Assembly: GCF_002201515.1 (NCBI RefSeq)
Contig: NZ_CP021421.1
Span: 434,001-498,000, forward strand
Reading direction: 5' to 3'
DNA from: Muribaculum intestinale
GTDB lineage: Bacteria; Bacteroidota; Bacteroidia; Bacteroidales; Muribaculaceae
DNA length: 64,000 nucleotides
Made by a program: the position numbers and the translations under genes. The notes below the pieces were generated by a model. The model saw only the letters and a program-made list of their open reading frames with translations, was not told where the DNA came from and made no database searches. This document shows, in pieces, positions 52,399 to 61,715 of this stretch; position 1 is the first letter of the stretch; each line of letters starts with the position of its first letter.

Positions 52399-52513
52399 TT
52401 TGTGGAATCGTTGATGTCGTTCTTTCTAATCAACGATATCCGGTTGAACTTACCCATGGGGTGGGTCCCTTTTCAATTGCTCTACCTGGGTCCCTTTTCA
52501 AATGTTAGATGCA

Positions 52514-52597
52514 GCTCTTGCCTTGGCGAAAGCCTTCCTCTAATTGCAGACGTTGTTGGTCTGTCAGTTGTATAACTTTGATTTTTGCGATAGCGAT
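52514..52597 (-). pseudogene. N-terminal fragment of an IS630-type transposase
   Basis: 28 codons read IAIAKIKVIQLTDQQRLQLE, then EGFRQGKS, then IS21 begins. LTDQQRLQLEEGFRQGKS resembles the first helix-turn-helix of IS630 transposases. No ATG is in frame at the apparent start. Supports an older insertion sequence cut by IS21. Confidence 0.5.
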
Positions 52598-52663
52598 GTG
52601 TCTTTATGTGTTTACACAAAGATACGCAAAAAAATTGATATAAACTAATTTTCAACATCTACT

Positions 52664-52671
52664 TACCTTTG
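52664..52671 (+). promoter_or_regulatory. Probable -7 box for the Crp-family gene
   Basis: TACCTTTG (52664-52671), 26 bases before ATG 52698; no clear TTTG at the right distance. Confidence 0.5.
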
Positions 52672-52697
52672 CAAATAGATATCATACAGACTATTAT

Positions 52698-53267
52698 ATG
52701 GATAAATTCAATCTCTATATAGATAAAATTGATTTGAACTTTTGGCGCGAACTATGCACCAAAGAGGGTAAGTTACGCTCATACAAAAAAGGTGAATATT
52801 TTCTTCATCGTGGAGAAACCACAAAATGTGTATGGGGATTCATTAAACACGGATATTTCAAGTATTCTGTGATAGACTCAGAGGGTAATATTCATATTAC
52901 CGGATTTTCATTTTGTGATACTCCGATAGGTGATTATTCAAGTCTGGTGATGAATACTCCTGTTGCAGCAGATATTATAGCGGCAAAGGATTCTGAAGTT
53001 TATGTATGTAACCGAAACATTGTGGATGAACTATTCGAGAAAGAACCTAAGCTGCATAGTGCTATATCGGACGGATTTTTCATTCAGGCATACGATAGTT
53101 TTCTGAATATGTATCGTCTGTCTGCAAAGGAACATTATATCCATTTATTAAGGTGTTGCCCTGATATACTGCAAAACATCACACTTAAAGAATTGGCATC
53201 TTATCTGCAAATAACGCCAACATATCTTAGCCGTATTCGCAAGGAGATTACTTTTGGAGAGAAATAG
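52698..53267 (+). CDS. Crp/Fnr-family transcriptional regulator
   Basis: 189 residues. A cyclic-nucleotide-binding-like beta roll (YKKGEYFLHRGETTKCVWGFIKHGYFKYSVIDSEGNIHITGF and FCDTPIGDYSSL) precedes a helix-turn-helix (ITLKELASYLQITPTYLSRIRKEI). No consensus phosphate-binding cassette is evident, so the ligand may not be a cyclic nucleotide. AT-rich codons differ from the chromosome at the left. A palindromic hairpin just downstream (53294-53319) lies in the promoter of the next gene and may be its operator. Confidence 0.85.
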   Translation: MDKFNLYIDKIDLNFWRELCTKEGKLRSYKKGEYFLHRGETTKCVWGFIKHGYFKYSVIDSEGNIHITGFSFCDTPIGDYSSLVMNTPVAADIIAAKDSEVYVCNRNIVDELFEKEPKLHSAISDGFFIQAYDSFLNMYRLSAKEHYIHLLRCCPDILQNITLKELASYLQITPTYLSRIRKEITFGEK

Positions 53268-53293
53268 CATCTCCGAAAAAATACCCTTCTGTG

Positions 53294-53343
53294 CAACTCT
53301 CAACTTAGTTTGAGAGTTGTTTCGTTTAATGCCCGTAACTTTG
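53294..53343 (+). promoter_or_regulatory. Palindrome plus -7 box ahead of the lipoprotein gene
   Basis: CAACTCTCAA (53294-53303) and TTGAGAGTTG (53310-53319) form a 10-bp inverted repeat with a 6-base loop, 17 bases before TAACTTTG (53336-53343). It could be the terminator of the regulator gene, its operator, or both. Confidence 0.55.
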
Positions 53344-53372
53344 CACTGATTATAACAACCAAAAAAAGTAAT

Positions 53373-54221
53373 ATGAACCAACTTAAATTCTGGCATATAG
53401 CATTGCTGCTAAGCATATGGTCACTGACAAGTTGCAGTGATGATAATAACGAAAATGAAGCGATTACTCCGTTCTGTCTTGGAGATACTTACTATGAGGT
53501 AAGATTAGGACAAGAAACTAACAGCATCTACATAACAAATGGTAGTGGGGATATTAGTTTGGCGATAGAAGATGAAAATATTTTGCAAGCCACTTATAAT
53601 GGCAAGTTATATGCAGACAAGCCGGGAGGTGTTGTCTCTTTGTTCGGAAAACAGAAAGGAAGTACCATGCTGTCCATTATAGACAATATGACAGGAGATA
53701 AAGAAACTATTGAAGTGAAAGTAACAGATTGCTACCTTGCATACGTTATCAATGACAGCAACTACCCGATATTGCCGGCAGGCACCACACTCTTTTTAGT
53801 GAACAATCAAGCTCAGGACTACTATCTGTTCGACCAAGATAACATATATAACAAGCCTATACTAAAAGACAGCGGTTACGAGTTCTTCATCACGCAGAAT
53901 GCCGACACAGGTGCGGCACCCACTAAATACGCTATTCCCAACTTACGCTTAAACAAACACAATCCCGCTGATGCTGGAACTACTGCGTCGAAGTTCTATG
54001 ATTTCCAAATAGAACTGTATGGCGAAGAAGCCAGTTCTTCGTACGTGCTACAAGTCATTCAAGCCTACTTAGGCGTCGATTGGGAAAGGCTTATAAACAA
54101 TGCTTTGACCAAATCACCTGCTCCCATAGATATGACTATGATATTGACCGTTCCTGATACAGACTATCGAATAAGAGGAATAATAAGCTTTGTATCCATT
54201 CCGAAATACATATTGGATTGA
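53373..54221 (+). CDS. Lipoprotein of unknown function
   Basis: 282 residues from ATG 53373 with a lipobox (LLLSIWSLTSCSDD; Cys at about residue 21). The mature region is beta-rich and includes YYEVRLGQETNSIYITNGSGDISLAIED and a short C-terminal domain (YVLQVIQAYLGVDWERLINN). It is followed 28 bases later by an outer-membrane receptor-like gene, an arrangement like a lipoprotein/receptor pair, though it is not SusD-like. It may bind a ligand at the outer membrane. No named family recognised. Confidence 0.75.
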   Translation: MNQLKFWHIALLLSIWSLTSCSDDNNENEAITPFCLGDTYYEVRLGQETNSIYITNGSGDISLAIEDENILQATYNGKLYADKPGGVVSLFGKQKGSTMLSIIDNMTGDKETIEVKVTDCYLAYVINDSNYPILPAGTTLFLVNNQAQDYYLFDQDNIYNKPILKDSGYEFFITQNADTGAAPTKYAIPNLRLNKHNPADAGTTASKFYDFQIELYGEEASSSYVLQVIQAYLGVDWERLINNALTKSPAPIDMTMILTVPDTDYRIRGIISFVSIPKYILD

Positions 54222-54249
54222 TAGATTTCTTGTAATCAACTGAATTCGT

Positions 54250-56541
54250 ATGATGCAGTTACGCAAAATTAAAGTACTTACATTTTTCTTCCTATCGTTC
54301 GTTTGCTCCCAAACGACTGTTTATGGGCAAATGATTAGCGGTAAAATAATAGATGCCGAACAACTACCGATAGACGGAGCGACTATTATTCTGCAAGCGA
54401 TGGATTCGACCTATATAGCCGCATCCATCTCTAATACTGACGGTATATTCGTTTTTAATAGCCAACAGGAAGAATACCGTTTGATAATACAACACATTTT
54501 ATATGAAACCAAACAAATGGCAGGTAAGGGAAATGATGTCGGAACTATTCAACTTCAACCTAAAGACTATGCTTTGGATGAAATTATTATAAAGGCAGAA
54601 CGTCCTTTTGTTAAAGTGAAGAATGGACTTTTAGGGTATAATCTTGCTGTCCTTACCCAAAATCAACTTGTAAACAATGCTTATGAAGCATTGACAAAGA
54701 TACCGGGAGTACAAGAAGAGAGAGGAATACTGACTTTGGCAGGAGCCGGGAAACTGACGATTATTCTAAATGGCAAACCAACAACAATGGATGCCGGACA
54801 ACTTGAAACGATTTTGCGCAATACTCCGGTTAATCGTGTGGAAAAAGTGGAAGTGATGTACAGTGCGCCTCCTGAATATCATGTACGGGGCGCGGCTATT
54901 AATGTTGTTTTAAAGCGTTCAAACGACTACTCTTTTCAGGGTGAGATAAGTGCTGACTATAAAAACCAATACTTCAATGACGGGGGAATGAACGGGAACT
55001 TTCGGTTGTCAACTCCTAAAATGGCTTTTGATGTAATGTATGGAGTAAATAACGTAAAAAAAATGGAGTACATAGACCTTGATTCCAAGCATACGCTAAA
55101 AGAAGAACTCCATTCTATCACACAAAATGAACAGTTGCGCAGCAAGTATTGGAAGCATGACCTTAGAGCCGCTTTTGAATATAATTTCAACGATAAAAAC
55201 AATATCAATATTGCCTACACAGGTAGTTATACCCCTGACCAATATAATAACAGCCGGACATCAGGCAATTACCAAACCGGTAATGTTGATAAATATATTG
55301 ACAATCAAATGCACAATGTCACATTGCAATATCATTCAGGATTCGGTCTTGAAATAGGAGGTGACTATACCTATTATACTTCCAATAATAATCAATGTTT
55401 ACATACTGATTATCAAAATGGAAATCAGAGTAGTTTCTCTATGGTTGGCGGACAAAAGATAGACCGCTATTCTATTTATGTAGACGGGAAACACTCTTTA
55501 TCCAAAGGATGGAATTTGGGTTATGGAGTTTCCTATCGATTTGCCAAAGATCTTGATTTCCAAACTTACGATAAAGTGACAGGTGACATTCAAACACAAA
55601 ATACATATTCCAATCTGAGAGAACAAACTGCCAGTTTTTATGTGTCGTTGAGCAAAAACTATGCAACAGGTACATCTTTATCCGTTTCTGCTACAGGAGA
55701 GTATTATACGATTGGCAATTATCATAAATGGGCAGTCTTTCCACAAGCATCATTGACCTATTTTAAAACACCGGAACATCTGTTTCAATTGTCATTATCT
55801 ACGGATAAAACCTATCCAAGTTATTGGGATATGCAGTCTTCCGTCAGTTATCTTAATGGATATACAGAATTGTGGGGTACACCGAATTTGAAGCCGATGA
55901 CGAATTATAATCTGAATGGAAGTTATATCTTCATGAAGAAGTATATTTTCAGTCTGTTTTTCACGCATACATCGGATTATTTCACACAAGCCGCCTATCA
56001 ATCTACCGACAGGCTGGCACTGATCTATAAAAATACAAACTGGAACTATATGCAGCTATGGGGAGCAAATATCATAGTACCCTTTAAAGCAGGAAACTGG
56101 CTGGATTCCCGATTCTCCTTAGTCGGAATGCAAATGCACCAACGCTGTGATGATTTTTTCGACATTCCTTTCAATCGGAGGAAATGGGTATTTAGCGGCA
56201 CATTGGATAACACGTTTAAAGTAAACAAGAATTTATCTTTCGAGTTGATAGGGAATGTACAGACTCCTGTCATACAAGGGACATTTGATATAGAATCTAT
56301 TTTTAATCTCACTGCCGGATTAAAATGGAATTTTGCAAATGACAAATTGAGTTTATCAGCCCGTTGCAATGACATATTTGATACAGGAATGCCTGCAACA
56401 AAAGTCCGCTTTAAGGGGCAACACTTGGATATGAACAGCGGATTTTATTCACGTTCATTTACTTTGCATTTCAGTTATTGTTTTGGCGGATATAAGAAAA
56501 AGGAGATAAAAGGAATAGATACATCAAGATTCAGATACTAA
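54250..56541 (+). CDS. Outer-membrane beta-barrel (TonB-receptor-like) protein
   Basis: 763 residues. A signal peptide (VLTFFFLSFVCSQTTVYGQ) is followed by a carboxypeptidase-regulatory-like domain (ISGKIIDAEQLPIDGATIIL...SNTDGIFVF). A plug-like section (YEALTKIPGVQEERGILTLAGAGKLTIILNGKPTT and VEKVEVMYSAPPEY) leads to a long barrel of alternating strands ending SYCFGGYKKKEI. It belongs to the OMP_b-brl_3-type receptor-like proteins. No TonB box is clear. It is likely co-transcribed with the lipoprotein upstream and a short repeat lipoprotein downstream. Confidence 0.85.
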   Translation: MMQLRKIKVLTFFFLSFVCSQTTVYGQMISGKIIDAEQLPIDGATIILQAMDSTYIAASISNTDGIFVFNSQQEEYRLIIQHILYETKQMAGKGNDVGTIQLQPKDYALDEIIIKAERPFVKVKNGLLGYNLAVLTQNQLVNNAYEALTKIPGVQEERGILTLAGAGKLTIILNGKPTTMDAGQLETILRNTPVNRVEKVEVMYSAPPEYHVRGAAINVVLKRSNDYSFQGEISADYKNQYFNDGGMNGNFRLSTPKMAFDVMYGVNNVKKMEYIDLDSKHTLKEELHSITQNEQLRSKYWKHDLRAAFEYNFNDKNNINIAYTGSYTPDQYNNSRTSGNYQTGNVDKYIDNQMHNVTLQYHSGFGLEIGGDYTYYTSNNNQCLHTDYQNGNQSSFSMVGGQKIDRYSIYVDGKHSLSKGWNLGYGVSYRFAKDLDFQTYDKVTGDIQTQNTYSNLREQTASFYVSLSKNYATGTSLSVSATGEYYTIGNYHKWAVFPQASLTYFKTPEHLFQLSLSTDKTYPSYWDMQSSVSYLNGYTELWGTPNLKPMTNYNLNGSYIFMKKYIFSLFFTHTSDYFTQAAYQSTDRLALIYKNTNWNYMQLWGANIIVPFKAGNWLDSRFSLVGMQMHQRCDDFFDIPFNRRKWVFSGTLDNTFKVNKNLSFELIGNVQTPVIQGTFDIESIFNLTAGLKWNFANDKLSLSARCNDIFDTGMPATKVRFKGQHLDMNSGFYSRSFTLHFSYCFGGYKKKEIKGIDTSRFRY

Positions 56542-56553
56542 TTCAAAAATGAT

Positions 56554-56808
56554 ATGAGGACATTGTTGCTAACTCTGAGTGTTTTATGCTTATACTCATG
56601 CTCATATAAAACTTCTCTGATTACCTATCGAAATGGATATGTATTTAACACCCAGGGTAAAATGATTGGAAACTATTCCAATGGCTATATTTTCACCGAA
56701 AATAAAATACTCATAGGATATTACTTCAATGGATATATTTGTGATGATAATCACAATATTATAGGAAACTATGCAAATGGATTTGCAAAAATTGGAAAAA
56801 CAAAATAA
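56554..56808 (+). CDS. Short lipoprotein with 16-residue repeats
   Basis: 84 residues. LLLTLSVLCLYSCSYK is a lipoprotein signal (Cys after LYS). The mature part is three near-perfect 16-residue units, NGYVFNTQGKMIGNYS, NGYIFTENKILIGYYF and NGYICDDNHNIIGNYA, then NGF. Each unit is probably two short beta-strands, making a small repeat sheet like bacterial beta-repeat spacers. No family recognised. It follows the receptor gene by 12 bases and precedes the sensor kinase by 39, so it may be part of the sensory system. Confidence 0.75.
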   Translation: MRTLLLTLSVLCLYSCSYKTSLITYRNGYVFNTQGKMIGNYSNGYIFTENKILIGYYFNGYICDDNHNIIGNYANGFAKIGKTK

Positions 56809-56847
56809 TTAATTTTTTTCTGTCAATATCATAGATGTAAACATACA

Positions 56848-59157
56848 GTGAAACATCTTCAGAAAGCGGTCGCTTTCGGCTATACACTTATTGCATTGTT
56901 AATCGGATGTATTGCCTACACTTGGCATCATGAATGGCAGGAAGTGGAAGCATTGGAGGTTGGCAATCGACGTATAAATGAATTCAGGAAGGATGTAAAC
57001 CGTATTCATATCCGACTGATAGAGTTCTCTTTGTTGGGAGAAACTATATTGGATTGGGACGAAACAGATTTGGAGAATTACCATGCCCAACGTATTGCAT
57101 TGGACAGTATATTATGCAGTTTCAATGTAACTCACAAAATTGAGCGTGTTGACAGCGTGCGCAGTCTTTTGGAGTATAAGGAACGGCAGATATTCCAGAT
57201 TGTCCGGTTAATGGATGAGCAACAATCCATCAACAGGAAGATAGCCAGCCAAGAACCGGTGATTGTGCAGAAGATTGTGCAGGAACAGCCCAAGAAACCG
57301 AAGCGCAAAGGATTCTTGGGCATATTCGGTAAAAAAGAGAAAACGAAGCCATTGACAACAACGACTACGCTTCGTTCTCCCGATAGAAACATGGTCAGCG
57401 AACAGAAAGCACAAAGCCGTCGGTTGTCGGAACAAGCCGACAGTCTTGCGGCTCGTAATGCCGAACTTAACAGACAACTGCGAGGATTGATTTGCCAAAT
57501 CGAAAAGAAGGTACAATCTGATTTACAAAGCAGGGAAGCCGAGATAACCGCCATGCGTGAAAAATCATTTATGCAGATAGGCGGCTTGATGGGATTTGTC
57601 CTTTTGCTGTTGGTCATTTCTTATATCATCATACACCATGATGCAAAGAGCATCAAACGATACAAACGCCAGACAACGGATTTGATAGGGCAATTGGAAC
57701 AGTCCGTGCAACAAAATGAGGTACTCATAACCTCCCGAAAGAAAGCGGTATATACTATTACCCACGAGTTGCGTACACCGCTGACGGCAATAACAGGCTA
57801 TGCCGAACTGTTGCAAAAAGAGTGCAGCAATGGGAACAATGTGCATTTCCTTCAAAGCATACAACAATCCTCCGACCGTATGCGGGCTATGCTCAACACT
57901 CTGCTGGACTTCTTCCGCTTGGATAACGGCAAGGAACAGCCCAAAATGCAACCTTGCAGAATTTCAGCAATCACGCACATCCTTGAAACGGAGTTCATGT
58001 CCGTTGCCATGAACAAGGGACTGTCCTTGACCATGAAGAACGGGAATGATGCTGTTGTATTGACCGACAAAGAGCGAATAGTTCAAATCGGTAACAACCT
58101 GCTGTCAAACGCCATCAAGTTCACAGAGAAAGGTGGTGTGTCACTGACTTCCGACTATACCAACGGAGTGTTGACACTGACCGTCGAGGACACCGGTACG
58201 GGCATGACCGAAGAGGAACAGCACCATGTGTTCGACGCATTTGAACGCCTCTCAAATGCCGCCGCAAAGGACGGTTTCGGACTTGGACTTGCCATCGTTC
58301 ATAATATCGTGACGATGCTTCATGGAAAAATCAGACTGAACAGTGAAAAAGGGAAAGGAAGCCGTTTCATGGTGGAAATACCGATGCAAAAAGCTGATGA
58401 TGTGCCGGAGCAAGTAATACAGACGTATATTCACAGAAAAGACAGAAACCTCAATGTCATCGCCATCGACAATGACGAGGTGTTGCTCCTGATGCAGAAA
58501 GAGATGTACGCCCAAGAGGGAATACACTGCGATACTTGCACCGATGCGGCGGAACTGATGGAGATGCTACGCCGGAAAGAATATAATCTGCTGCTGACAG
58601 ATTTGAATATGCCCGGTATAAACGGTTTCGAGTTGCTGGAACTTCTGCGTTCGTCCAACGTGGGCAATTCACAGATAATCCCCGTGGTCGTGGCAACCGC
58701 TTCGGGCAGTTGCGATGCGGAGGAACTTTTGGCAAAAGGCTTTGCCGGATGCCTGTTCAAGCCGTTCTCCATATCGGAGCTGATGGAGGTCTCGGACAAG
58801 TGCGGCATAAAAGAAACTCTGGACGGAAAGCCGGACTTATCCACCTTGCTGTCATACGGCAATGAGGCCGTCATGCTGGAGAAACTGATAACGGAAACTG
58901 AAAAGGAAATGCGCTTGATGCAGGATGCGGCAACGCGAAACGACCTGCAAGAACTTGATGCCTTGACACACCACTTGCGTAGCTCGTGGGAGGTACTCCG
59001 TGCCGACCAACCGCTGAGGGAACTTTACGGATTGCTTCATGGAAAGGCTATACCGGAAGAAAGTGAGTTAAGCCATGCTGTTACCGCAGTATTGAATAAG
59101 GGCGCGGAAATAATCCGGCTGGCAAAAGAGGAAAGGAGAAAATACGAAAATGGATAA
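56848..59157 (+). CDS. rteA: RteA-like hybrid histidine kinase
   Basis: 769 residues from GTG 56848. Helix 1 (FGYTLIALLIGCIAYTW) and helix 2 (about 245-265, GGLMGFVLLLLVISYIII) bracket a periplasmic coiled coil. HisKA has the phosphoryl His in THELRTPLTAITGY; HATPase has NNLLSNAIKF, DTGTGM and GFGLGLAIV. A receiver follows with the Asp in LLTDLNMPG, and a terminal Hpt-type helix has His in THHLRSSW. This layout matches RteA of CTnDOT-type elements, but no tetQ is upstream here. It overlaps rteB by 8 bases. Confidence 0.87.
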   Translation: MKHLQKAVAFGYTLIALLIGCIAYTWHHEWQEVEALEVGNRRINEFRKDVNRIHIRLIEFSLLGETILDWDETDLENYHAQRIALDSILCSFNVTHKIERVDSVRSLLEYKERQIFQIVRLMDEQQSINRKIASQEPVIVQKIVQEQPKKPKRKGFLGIFGKKEKTKPLTTTTTLRSPDRNMVSEQKAQSRRLSEQADSLAARNAELNRQLRGLICQIEKKVQSDLQSREAEITAMREKSFMQIGGLMGFVLLLLVISYIIIHHDAKSIKRYKRQTTDLIGQLEQSVQQNEVLITSRKKAVYTITHELRTPLTAITGYAELLQKECSNGNNVHFLQSIQQSSDRMRAMLNTLLDFFRLDNGKEQPKMQPCRISAITHILETEFMSVAMNKGLSLTMKNGNDAVVLTDKERIVQIGNNLLSNAIKFTEKGGVSLTSDYTNGVLTLTVEDTGTGMTEEEQHHVFDAFERLSNAAAKDGFGLGLAIVHNIVTMLHGKIRLNSEKGKGSRFMVEIPMQKADDVPEQVIQTYIHRKDRNLNVIAIDNDEVLLLMQKEMYAQEGIHCDTCTDAAELMEMLRRKEYNLLLTDLNMPGINGFELLELLRSSNVGNSQIIPVVVATASGSCDAEELLAKGFAGCLFKPFSISELMEVSDKCGIKETLDGKPDLSTLLSYGNEAVMLEKLITETEKEMRLMQDAATRNDLQELDALTHHLRSSWEVLRADQPLRELYGLLHGKAIPEESELSHAVTAVLNKGAEIIRLAKEERRKYENG

Positions 59158-60472
59158 GACCAGAATAATCGTGGTGGAGGACAACATCGTGTATTGCGAA
59201 TATGTCTGCAACCTGCTGGCACGGGAGGGCTACCATACCGTGAAAGCTTACCACCTATCGACAGCGAAGAAACATCTGCAACAGGCAACGGATAATGACA
59301 TAGTAGTTGCCGACCTGCGCCTGCCTGACGGCAACGGTATAGACATGCTGCGTTGGATGCGCAAGGAAGGAAAGATGCAGCCGTTCATCATCATGACCGA
59401 CTATGCCGAAGTACATACTGCCGTGGAGAGCATGAAACTCGGTTCGATAGACTATATACCTAAAAAACTGATAGAGGACAAACTCATTCCACTTCTCCGT
59501 TCCATACAGAAGGAGCGTCAGATGGGACACCGCCGTATGCCCGTGTTCGTCCGTGAAGGTTCCGCCTTTCAGAAAATCATGCATCGCATAAGGTTGGTAG
59601 CCGCTACCGATATGAGTGTGATGATATTCGGAGAGAACGGCACGGGCAAGGAGCATATCGCCCATTACCTACACGACAAGAGCAAACGTGCGGGCAAACC
59701 CTTCGTGGCGGTTGACTGCGGTTCACTCTCAAAAGAACTTGCGCCGTCGGCATTCTTCGGACACGTCAAGGGAGCGTTTACAGGTGCAGACAGCACCAAG
59801 AAAGGGTATTTCCATGAAGCGGAAGGTGGCACGTTGTTTCTGGACGAGGTGGGCAACCTCGCGTTGGAAACCCAACAGATGTTGCTCCGTGCCATACAAG
59901 AGAGACGTTATCGCCCGGTCGGTGACAATTCGGACAGAAGTTTCAATGTCCGCATCATCGCCGCCACCAACGAGGATCTGGAGGCGGCAGTGAGTGAAAA
60001 GCGTTTCCGGCAGGATTTACTCTACCGTCTGCACGACTTCGTGATAAGCGTGCCGTCGTTGCGTGACTGTCAGGAAGACATTATGCCGTTGGCAGAGTTC
60101 TTCCGTGAGATTGCCAACAAGGAACTGGAGTGTAATGTGGGCGGATTCAGTCCCGAAGCCCGTAAAGCATTGCTGATCCACACATGGCCGGGCAACGTGC
60201 GGGAACTTCGGCAGAAAATCATGGGTGCGGTATTGCAGGCGCAAGAAGGTGTTGTAACGAAAGAGCATCTGGAACTTGCCGTGACGAAACCGACCTCACC
60301 CGTCAGTTTCGCCCTGCGCAATGATGCAGAGGATAAGGAACGGATAATGCGTGCGTTGAAACAAGCGAACGGCAATCGGAGCCTTGCCGCCGAACTGTTG
60401 GGAATAAGCAGGTCGGCACTATACAGTAAACTTGAAGAGTATGGACTTAAATATAAATTCAAGCAACCATAG
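59150..60472 (+). CDS. rteB: RteB-like sigma-54-type response regulator
   Basis: 440 residues. Receiver (about 5-115; Asp in VVADLRLPDG), AAA+ sigma-54-type ATPase (Walker A FGENGTGKEH, sigma-54-contacting GAFTGAD, Walker B GGTLFLDEVG), and a Fis-type helix-turn-helix (ERIMRALKQANGNRSLAAELLGISRSALYSKLEEYGL). It is the partner of the upstream kinase. In CTnDOT, RteB activates rteC, which leads to excision. No rteC is seen here; the sequence after 60472 leads to a truncated integrase. Confidence 0.9.
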   Translation: MDKTRIIVVEDNIVYCEYVCNLLAREGYHTVKAYHLSTAKKHLQQATDNDIVVADLRLPDGNGIDMLRWMRKEGKMQPFIIMTDYAEVHTAVESMKLGSIDYIPKKLIEDKLIPLLRSIQKERQMGHRRMPVFVREGSAFQKIMHRIRLVAATDMSVMIFGENGTGKEHIAHYLHDKSKRAGKPFVAVDCGSLSKELAPSAFFGHVKGAFTGADSTKKGYFHEAEGGTLFLDEVGNLALETQQMLLRAIQERRYRPVGDNSDRSFNVRIIAATNEDLEAAVSEKRFRQDLLYRLHDFVISVPSLRDCQEDIMPLAEFFREIANKELECNVGGFSPEARKALLIHTWPGNVRELRQKIMGAVLQAQEGVVTKEHLELAVTKPTSPVSFALRNDAEDKERIMRALKQANGNRSLAAELLGISRSALYSKLEEYGLKYKFKQP

Positions 60473-60526
60473 CCGATTTTATTGAATTTGACTATCTGCA
60501 AAGGTTTATTATTCAAAAAATAATAT

Positions 60527-60534
60527 TACCTTTG
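60527..60534 (+). promoter_or_regulatory. -7 box facing a lost gene
   Basis: TACCTTTG (60527-60534) on the + strand reads toward sequence that ends at about 60670 in the integrase remnant. No gene remains on this strand beyond it. Confidence 0.5.
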
Positions 60535-60614
60535 CATTTAGGAAAAGCGTTCTTTTGAATTACTGCAAAACGAAGTGAAACACAGAATTTCGCTGTTTTC
60601 TAAATCGTTACCTG

Positions 60615-61715
60615 TCAAGCTGCAAAAATTTGCAAGTGCTTGAATTTTAGCAAGAAAGAAAATTTGATATGTCTTGCAAGGTGAAACGTAATGTTCTTGT
60701 CGATGCCGCACACGGTGGCGAGTTCTTTCAGATAACTGTTGGTGCGCTGATTCGATATGACAGGAAGGACATGCCCGTCTGTGCATTGGCCCTTGTACTT
60801 CTCGATTATCGCGAGGGGATAATCAAGAAGTGGCACGTTGACGGCAACGCCGGTTTTCTGGCGATGGGTCATAATCCATTTTGACCCGTCAAAAGCCTCC
60901 TTGATGTCGCTCTCCATGAGATTGGCCACATCAATGTATGCCAGCCCGGTGAAGCAAGCGAACAGAAACATGTCTCTCACATGGTCGAGACGAGGAATGG
61001 GAATCACCTTTGAGGCGATACGGTCAAGCTCGTCAGTGGTCAGGTAGCCACGGTCCACTTCCTCCTTCTTGACCTTGTAGTTGAGAAACGGATCCTTGAA
61101 TATCATGCCGTTGTTCTTGGCGTAAAGAACAATCATGCGGAGAGTCTGAATGAACTTGGCGGTAGTGTTCACACCGCACTTTGACACCCGGCGGAGATAA
61201 CTCTCGTAGTCCACGATAAATTCGTAGGAGAGTTCACGCAGGGCAATGTCGGTGATGTTGTAGGTCTCCTTCATGAATTCCTGAAGGCGACGGTAGCCGC
61301 GCTCGTATTTGCGGTAGGTCTCTCGGCTCTTACTTACATCTACGAGTTTTTCAGCGTTGTCCAGCCATTTCTTGAAAATCTCCATCAGAGTCTCGGCGCG
61401 GGCCGAGATACCGAGATAGGCGTTCTTGACCTTTTCGAGGGTCACTATCTCGTCACGTCGCTCCATTTCCTGAATATGGAAAAGGATGGCGGCTCTTATC
61501 TCTGCGAGGAAATCGTTGAGCTGATTCGCCTTCTTTGTCTTTCCTCTCATCTTGCCGGCCTCAGTGTCCCAGTCGCCGACTGCACAGGTCGCCTTGGTAG
61601 AAATCTGTGCTGCTTCCTTGTTGACGGTGAGACGGAGGAAAATTCCCGACTCTCCGTTCTTGTTGACCACGTTCTTCCTGAGGAAAAAGGAGGTCTTGTA
61701 ATTGGTTCTTACCAT
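60615..61715 (-). pseudogene. Tyrosine integrase lacking its catalytic C-terminus
   Basis: From ATG 61715 about 350 residues of a Bacteroidota-type integrase (Arm-DNA-binding and SAM-like domains, then the catalytic core with FACFTGLAYIDVANL, THRQKTGVAV and ITFHLARH). The last recognisable residues are HLARH; the following 18 (IKFSFLLKFKHLQIFAA region) are not family-like, and the LGHxxxxxTxxYA block with the nucleophile Tyr is missing. The break lies at about 60670. As in many Bacteroidota integrases the first catalytic Arg is replaced (GLAYID). Direct TGCAAC repeats lie upstream of the gene. Confidence 0.85.

Larger units (their letters stand above)
49903..52513 (-). mobile_element. IS21-family element, copy B
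   Basis: 2611 bp, the inverted twin of copy A, with left-end TGCATCTAAC at 52513 and right end at 49903. Double terminal repeats are present at both ends. The flanks are a hipA fragment (left) and an IS630-type fragment (right); no target duplication. Confidence 0.93.

Noticed and set aside
40360..52513. The two IS21 copies as a composite transposon
   Set aside because: No target duplication flanks the whole unit, and the outer flanks are unrelated gene fragments, which fits rearrangement better than joint transposition.
56848..60472. A tetracycline-resistance operon
   Set aside because: RteA/RteB-like genes are present but tetQ is not, and no other antibiotic-resistance gene is recognisable.
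60615..60672. A genuine alternative C-terminus for the integrase
   Set aside because: The tail is Lys/Phe-rich, AT-biased and lacks the conserved tyrosine block; it is read-through after a junction.
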